DNA of 64,000 nucleotides, taken from assembly GCA_965212525.1 (NCBI GenBank), contig CBDBVC010000059.1, forward strand, positions 1 through 64,000. The letters run 5' to 3'. The stretch is from SZUA-38 sp965212525. GTDB lineage: Bacteria; Pseudomonadota; Gammaproteobacteria; Xanthomonadales; SZUA-38. Numbering within the stretch: the stretch's first letter is position 1; each line of letters starts with the position of its first letter. The notes beneath the pieces are model-generated. The model was not told the DNA's origin. It saw nothing but the letters and a program-made list of their open reading frames with translations, and did no database searches. The position numbers were made by a program, and so were the translations under genes. Below, one piece after another: positions 60,565-64,000 of the stretch.

Positions 60565-62178
60565 ATGACTGATTTCAAGCGCAGGAAACTGTTACGCGGA
60601 ACGCTGCATGGCCTCTGTGTCGGTGTCACGCTGGGCAGCTCTGTAACTGGCCTGCTCACAGGATGCAGTGGACAACAGCCGCGCAGTCGCGAGAAGGCAG
60701 TGTCTGCCGCAGCAATTCCCGGCCTCGACACAAACCCGTTCACGCTCGGCGTGGCCAGTGGAGACCCGGAGCTGGATGGTTTCGTGATCTGGACACGCCT
60801 GGCACCCGACCCGCTGAACGGAGGAGGGTTGGGCAATCGTCTGCTGCCGATGCAATGGCAGCTGGCCTCGGATCCCGAGATGGAAAATGTGGTCGCCGAG
60901 GGCGAGGTCATCACCAGTCCCGAATGGGCGCACAGTGTCCACATTGAACTGGACGGGCTGTTGTCTGGACAGACCTACTGGTACCGATTCAGCATTGGTG
61001 GCTTTTCAAGTCCGCTGGGTCGAGCCAGAACATTGCCCGCCAGCACTGACAATTTTCGCTTCACTGTGGCGGCATGCCAGCACATGCAGCGTGGTTATTT
61101 CACGGCCTACCGGTACATGGTGGAGGATGACCCCGATCTGATCATTCACGTCGGCGATTACATCTATGAAAGCCGCGAGACCAGTGAGAGCCGCATCGGC
61201 CGGGTGGTCCAGCACAGTGAACCCATCACGCTGACCGATTATCGCAATCACTATGCACTGTACCGCTCTGACCCGGATCTGCAGCTGGCCCACCAGCGAC
61301 ACTGCTGGATGACCGTCTGGGATGATCATGAAGTGGACAATGACTATGCCAACCTGAACAGCCAGGATGGCTGGAGTCGGGAACAGTTCGCACAGCGGCG
61401 TGCCTCGGCCTACCGGGCCTATTACGAACACATGCCGCTGCGGCAACGCTCATTGCCCTCATCTCACAACATGATGCTGTACCGTTCACTCACCGTAGCC
61501 GATCTGATCAAGTTCACAATGCTTGACGGTCGTCAGTATCGCGACCAGCAGGCCTGCGTTATCCCTGGCAAGAAACCGGGCCGACCCTTGCTGCCCGATT
61601 GTGAAGAGCGCATGTTGCTGGACCGCAGCCTGCTGGGCACGACTCAGGAGGCCTGGGTTGAGCATCAACTGAAACAGAGTGAATGTCAGTGGAACGGTAT
61701 TGTGCAGCAACAGTTGTTTGCGCCGTTCCGGCAGGAAGTCGATGGCATGGAAGCCTGGTGGAGTGATGACTGGAACGGATACCCGGCGGCAAGGCGACGC
61801 ATGATCGAGACACTGATCAGAACCAAGCCATCCAATCCGGTGTTTCTGGGCGGTGACATCCATTCGTTCTGGGCTACCAACATACCGTCGGATCCTGATA
61901 ACCTGACCTCGAAGCCGATTGCCTCGGGTTTTGTCACCGCAGGCATCACATCACACGGGCCCAATTACGACTGGTTCAAGTCCATGATCGACCGCCATAA
62001 CCCGCACATCCAGTATTTCGAAAGCCGGCATCGCGGCTATCTGCTGTGTGATGTGAACCGGGATCGCTGGCATACACGGGTGTATTCGGTGAACGATCTG
62101 GATACACCGGCGTCCGAGCGAAAGATCCTGGCCGATTATGTGGTCCCGGATGGCAAACCCGGCCCCGAACGGGCCTGA
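60565..62178 (+). CDS. PhoD-like alkaline phosphatase/phosphodiesterase, Tat lipoprotein
   Basis: The 537-residue protein has the PhoD-family metallophosphoesterase layout: an N-terminal Fn3-like domain (LGVASGDPELDGFVIWTRLAP), then FRFTVAACQHMQRG, HVGDYIYE, TVWDDHEVDNDYAN, FTMLDGRQYRD, and FLGGDIHSFWATNI. Metal-binding Asp, Asn and His residues are present. The N-terminus has a twin-arginine signal (FKRRKLLRG) together with a lipobox (LLTGC), so it is probably a folded, Tat-exported lipoprotein. Substrate could be phosphodiesters or phosphate esters. The 176 bases before it hold no gene I recognise. Confidence 0.92.
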   Translation: MTDFKRRKLLRGTLHGLCVGVTLGSSVTGLLTGCSGQQPRSREKAVSAAAIPGLDTNPFTLGVASGDPELDGFVIWTRLAPDPLNGGGLGNRLLPMQWQLASDPEMENVVAEGEVITSPEWAHSVHIELDGLLSGQTYWYRFSIGGFSSPLGRARTLPASTDNFRFTVAACQHMQRGYFTAYRYMVEDDPDLIIHVGDYIYESRETSESRIGRVVQHSEPITLTDYRNHYALYRSDPDLQLAHQRHCWMTVWDDHEVDNDYANLNSQDGWSREQFAQRRASAYRAYYEHMPLRQRSLPSSHNMMLYRSLTVADLIKFTMLDGRQYRDQQACVIPGKKPGRPLLPDCEERMLLDRSLLGTTQEAWVEHQLKQSECQWNGIVQQQLFAPFRQEVDGMEAWWSDDWNGYPAARRRMIETLIRTKPSNPVFLGGDIHSFWATNIPSDPDNLTSKPIASGFVTAGITSHGPNYDWFKSMIDRHNPHIQYFESRHRGYLLCDVNRDRWHTRVYSVNDLDTPASERKILADYVVPDGKPGPERA

Positions 62179-62191
62179 GCAGGAGGTCGAA

Positions 62192-62800
62192 TTGAAACTC
62201 TACGAGATGCGCTCAGCACCCAACCCGCGTCGGGTGAGAATATTCCTGGCTGAAAAAGGCATTCAGGTAGAGACCGTTCAGCTTGATCTGCAAGCCGGTG
62301 ACAACCTGAGTGACGAGTTCAGGCAGAAGAATCCCATGGCCAAGGTGCCGGTGCTTGAGCTCGATGATGGCACCTGCATCAGTGAGGTGACCGCTATCTG
62401 CCGGTATTTCGAGGCGCTGGAGCCTGAACCCAACCTGCTTGGCGAAACGCCACTGGAGCAGGCACAGATTGAAATGTGGCAAAGTCGCCTTCAGACCTAT
62501 TTCCTGACCCCAACCGCAATGTGCTTTCAGCACAGTTCGGGGTATTTCAGCGATCGAATGAATCCAGTGGCCGAGTGGGGCGAAGAAAACAGAGCCGCTA
62601 CCCTGACATTCCTGACCTATCTGGACCGGCACCTGGCAGATCATGACTGGATCAGCGGCGATCGTTTCACCATCGCCGATATCACCGCCCTGTGTACCGT
62701 GGATTTCAATCGCGTCAACAACATTCGCATTGATGACAGTCTGCCGAATATCCAGCGATGGCACCAGACACTGCAGAACCGCCCGTCAATCAGGGCCTGA
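62192..62800 (+). CDS. Glutathione S-transferase family protein
   Basis: I start it at TTG 62192, preceded by AGGAGG at five bases and giving the GST N-terminus KLYEMRSAPNPRRVRIFLAEKGI. The 202-residue protein has the thioredoxin-like domain with NPMAKVPVLELDDGTCISEVTAICRYFE (cis-Pro and the glutathione-binding Glu-Val pair region) and a helical C-terminal domain with RFTIADITALCTVDF (N-capping box). Catalytic type cannot be settled. It follows the PhoD gene after 13 bases and may be co-transcribed. Confidence 0.9.
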   Translation: MKLYEMRSAPNPRRVRIFLAEKGIQVETVQLDLQAGDNLSDEFRQKNPMAKVPVLELDDGTCISEVTAICRYFEALEPEPNLLGETPLEQAQIEMWQSRLQTYFLTPTAMCFQHSSGYFSDRMNPVAEWGEENRAATLTFLTYLDRHLADHDWISGDRFTIADITALCTVDFNRVNNIRIDDSLPNIQRWHQTLQNRPSIRA

Positions 62801-62834
62801 GCCGAACGCAGGCAAATCCCACAGGCTGCTGCGC

Positions 62835-63275
62835 TCAGTATTTCTTGATCAGAATAACGCCTGCGATCAACATCCCTGCACCGAGCAGCCGTGGCAGACT
62901 GATGCTCTGCTGGCTGAAGCCGACCCAGCCATAGTGATCGATCACCAGAGAGGCTATCAACTGACCGGCAATGGTCACTCCGATCAGGGTGGCAGCGCCG
63001 AGTTTAGGTGCTGAAACGATCACGACATACACATAGATGGCGCCGGTCAGGCCGCCGAGCCATACCCACGCAGGTGCTTTCAGCAACGTCTCGGTCTGAA
63101 GACTGTTGCGCCCGGTCATGACCAGCAGTGCCAGTACCCCGGTGCCGATCACGAATGAGATCAGTGCTGCCCAGAGCCCGCTGCCCGAGAATTTCGAAAG
63201 CGCCGCGTTGAAGCCTGCCTGCAACGGCAGCAGAACCCCGGCCAGTGCGGCCAGCGCAATATACACACTGTTCAT
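62835..63275 (-). CDS. YdcZ-type (DUF606) DMT-superfamily membrane protein
   Basis: I choose the ATG at 63275 (MNSVYIALAALAGVLLPLQAGFNAAL), preceded by GGGGAA; the frame is open 55 residues further up without similarity. The 146-residue protein has five hydrophobic segments and the DUF606 features QAGFNAAL, ALISFVIGTGVLALL and AATLIGVTIAGQLIASLVIDHYGWVG. Proteins of this half-size DMT family may act as dimers in transport. The substrate is unknown. Confidence 0.9.
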   Translation of the reverse strand: MNSVYIALAALAGVLLPLQAGFNAALSKFSGSGLWAALISFVIGTGVLALLVMTGRNSLQTETLLKAPAWVWLGGLTGAIYVYVVIVSAPKLGAATLIGVTIAGQLIASLVIDHYGWVGFSQQSISLPRLLGAGMLIAGVILIKKY

Positions 63276-63509
63276 GCGTCTGTTCCCCTTTTCATGGATC
63301 AGGGCCGGTTGTGACCAGCCCCTGTGAGTCATGGCCCAATCATACACAGGATAGCTGCAGACAGCCGACCAAATCGTTACACTACGGTCTCGCTGATTCC
63401 CGTGTGGCATCAGCACAGGGAGAAGTCGGCTCAGCCGCAACGTCAGAATCCATCACCCGACATTTGAGATGGCCGTACAACAGCCAGCTGACTGGCGAGG
63501 TTTCAACCG

Positions 63510-64000
63510 ATGACACAATCCAGCGCAATGCGCGATCTGCTTGGCCTTGTTGCGATCACGCTGATTCTTGTCGCCACCGGCTATGGTCTGCGTGACCCCT
63601 GGCCGGCGGATGAACCGCGTTTCGCCATGATGGCCCGTGACATGCTGTCATCCGGTCATTGGCTTTTCCCTATGCGCGGTGAAGAGCTCTATCCGGACAA
63701 GCCGCCACTGTTCATGTGGTTGCAGGCCATCTTCATCTTTCTCACCGGTTCGGTACGATTCGGTTTCCTGCTGCCAGCCCTGCTCAGTGCTATCGGTATG
63801 GTGGTTCTGGTGTACGATCTGATGCGCCGACTCTGGGATCCAGAGGTGGCACGACTGTCCGTCATGCTGATGCTGCTGATTCCACAGTTTGTTCTGATCA
63901 CGCGCAGCGGCCAGATCGATCCGGTGGTCTGTTTCTGGATCACGCTGGGATTCTATGGCATTGCACGTCACTATCTGGTCAGTCAGAACCTGACCTGGAT
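63510..64000 (+). CDS. GT39-type (ArnT/PMT-like) membrane glycosyltransferase, N-terminal part (cut by window end)
   Basis: The frame opens at ATG 63510 and runs to the window end, giving 163 residues. It begins with a membrane segment, then the motif YGLRDPWPADEPRFAMMARDM with the Asp-Glu pair typical of ArnT-like and PMT glycosyltransferases that use polyprenyl-linked sugars. YPDKPPLFMWLQAIF and further membrane segments follow. It may modify lipid A, other glycans or proteins; the visible part cannot tell. The 234 bases before it are non-coding and I see no clear promoter. Confidence 0.88.
   Translation, partial: MTQSSAMRDLLGLVAITLILVATGYGLRDPWPADEPRFAMMARDMLSSGHWLFPMRGEELYPDKPPLFMWLQAIFIFLTGSVRFGFLLPALLSAIGMVVLVYDLMRRLWDPEVARLSVMLMLLIPQFVLITRSGQIDPVVCFWITLGFYGIARHYLVSQNLTW

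Noticed and set aside
1..64000. tRNA genes, CRISPR arrays, insertion sequences, prophage or plasmid features
   Set aside because: No cloverleaf, regular spaced repeat, transposase, integrase or phage gene was recognised while reading either strand.

Overview
The window is one stretch of a gammaproteobacterial chromosome, GC in the mid-fifties by eye. It is densely coded, with house-keeping genes on both strands and no phage, insertion sequence, CRISPR array or tRNA that I could recognise. The order dolP-yraN-lpoA / rsmI-rnpB-mraZ-(dcw)-lpxC-(DUF721)-M23-secA is the arrangement known from Pseudomonas-like gammaproteobacteria. The outer-membrane genes (lpxC, lpoA, dolP), meso-DAP peptidoglycan (murE with a DNPR motif, dapD, dapE) and type IV pili agree with a Gram-negative, probably free-living bacterium. 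I cannot name the order or genus from the sequence alone.

Layout. 1-1159: end of thiL and pgpA. 1183-4004 (minus): dolP, yraN, lpoA. 4246-5463: rsmI and the RNase P RNA. 5652-21077: a long, translationally coupled division and cell-wall (dcw) operon from mraZ to ftsZ, with a promoter and a three-repeat MraZ operator at its head. It has no murD. 21078-26754: an intergenic region with a long inverted repeat, then lpxC, a DUF721 gene (minus), an M23 peptidase and secA. 26878-27135: a small lipoprotein. 27297-38963 (minus): a type IV pilus region in the order pilS, pilR, three tandem pilin genes, pilB, pilC, pilD, coaE, a TfpX/TfpZ-like gene, a small lipoprotein and a nitrilase. A well-formed sigma-54 promoter precedes the first pilin. 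39107-47836: sucC-sucD, nadE, dapD-dapE, an aldehyde dehydrogenase and an FMN/iron-sulfur glutamate-synthase-like protein. 47894-55082: an accessory module of two membrane-bound winged-helix regulators, a DsbC-like thiol isomerase, a secreted beta-propeller and a DUF885 hydrolase. 55110-59305 (minus): parC and parE. 59504-64000: a periplasmic cyclophilin, a Tat-exported PhoD-like lipoprotein, a glutathione S-transferase, a YdcZ-type DMT protein and the start of a GT39-type glycosyltransferase.

Two points matter for anyone using this annotation. First, five genes (dolP, mraZ, murC, secA, nitrilase) are broken by nine reading-frame shifts. Eight behave as one extra base, mostly in a short mononucleotide run; the ninth (mraZ) fits two extra bases best. 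All lie in the first 28 kb. Because secA and murC are essential in related bacteria, sequence error is the likeliest cause, and I annotate these as whole genes. Second, murD is missing from an otherwise complete dcw operon. This is the most interesting biological lead because some relatives replace MurD with the MurD2/MurL route. Further leads are the long inverted repeat between ftsZ and lpxC, the three divergent tandem pilins, and the regulator/thiol-isomerase module at 47.9-55 kb.
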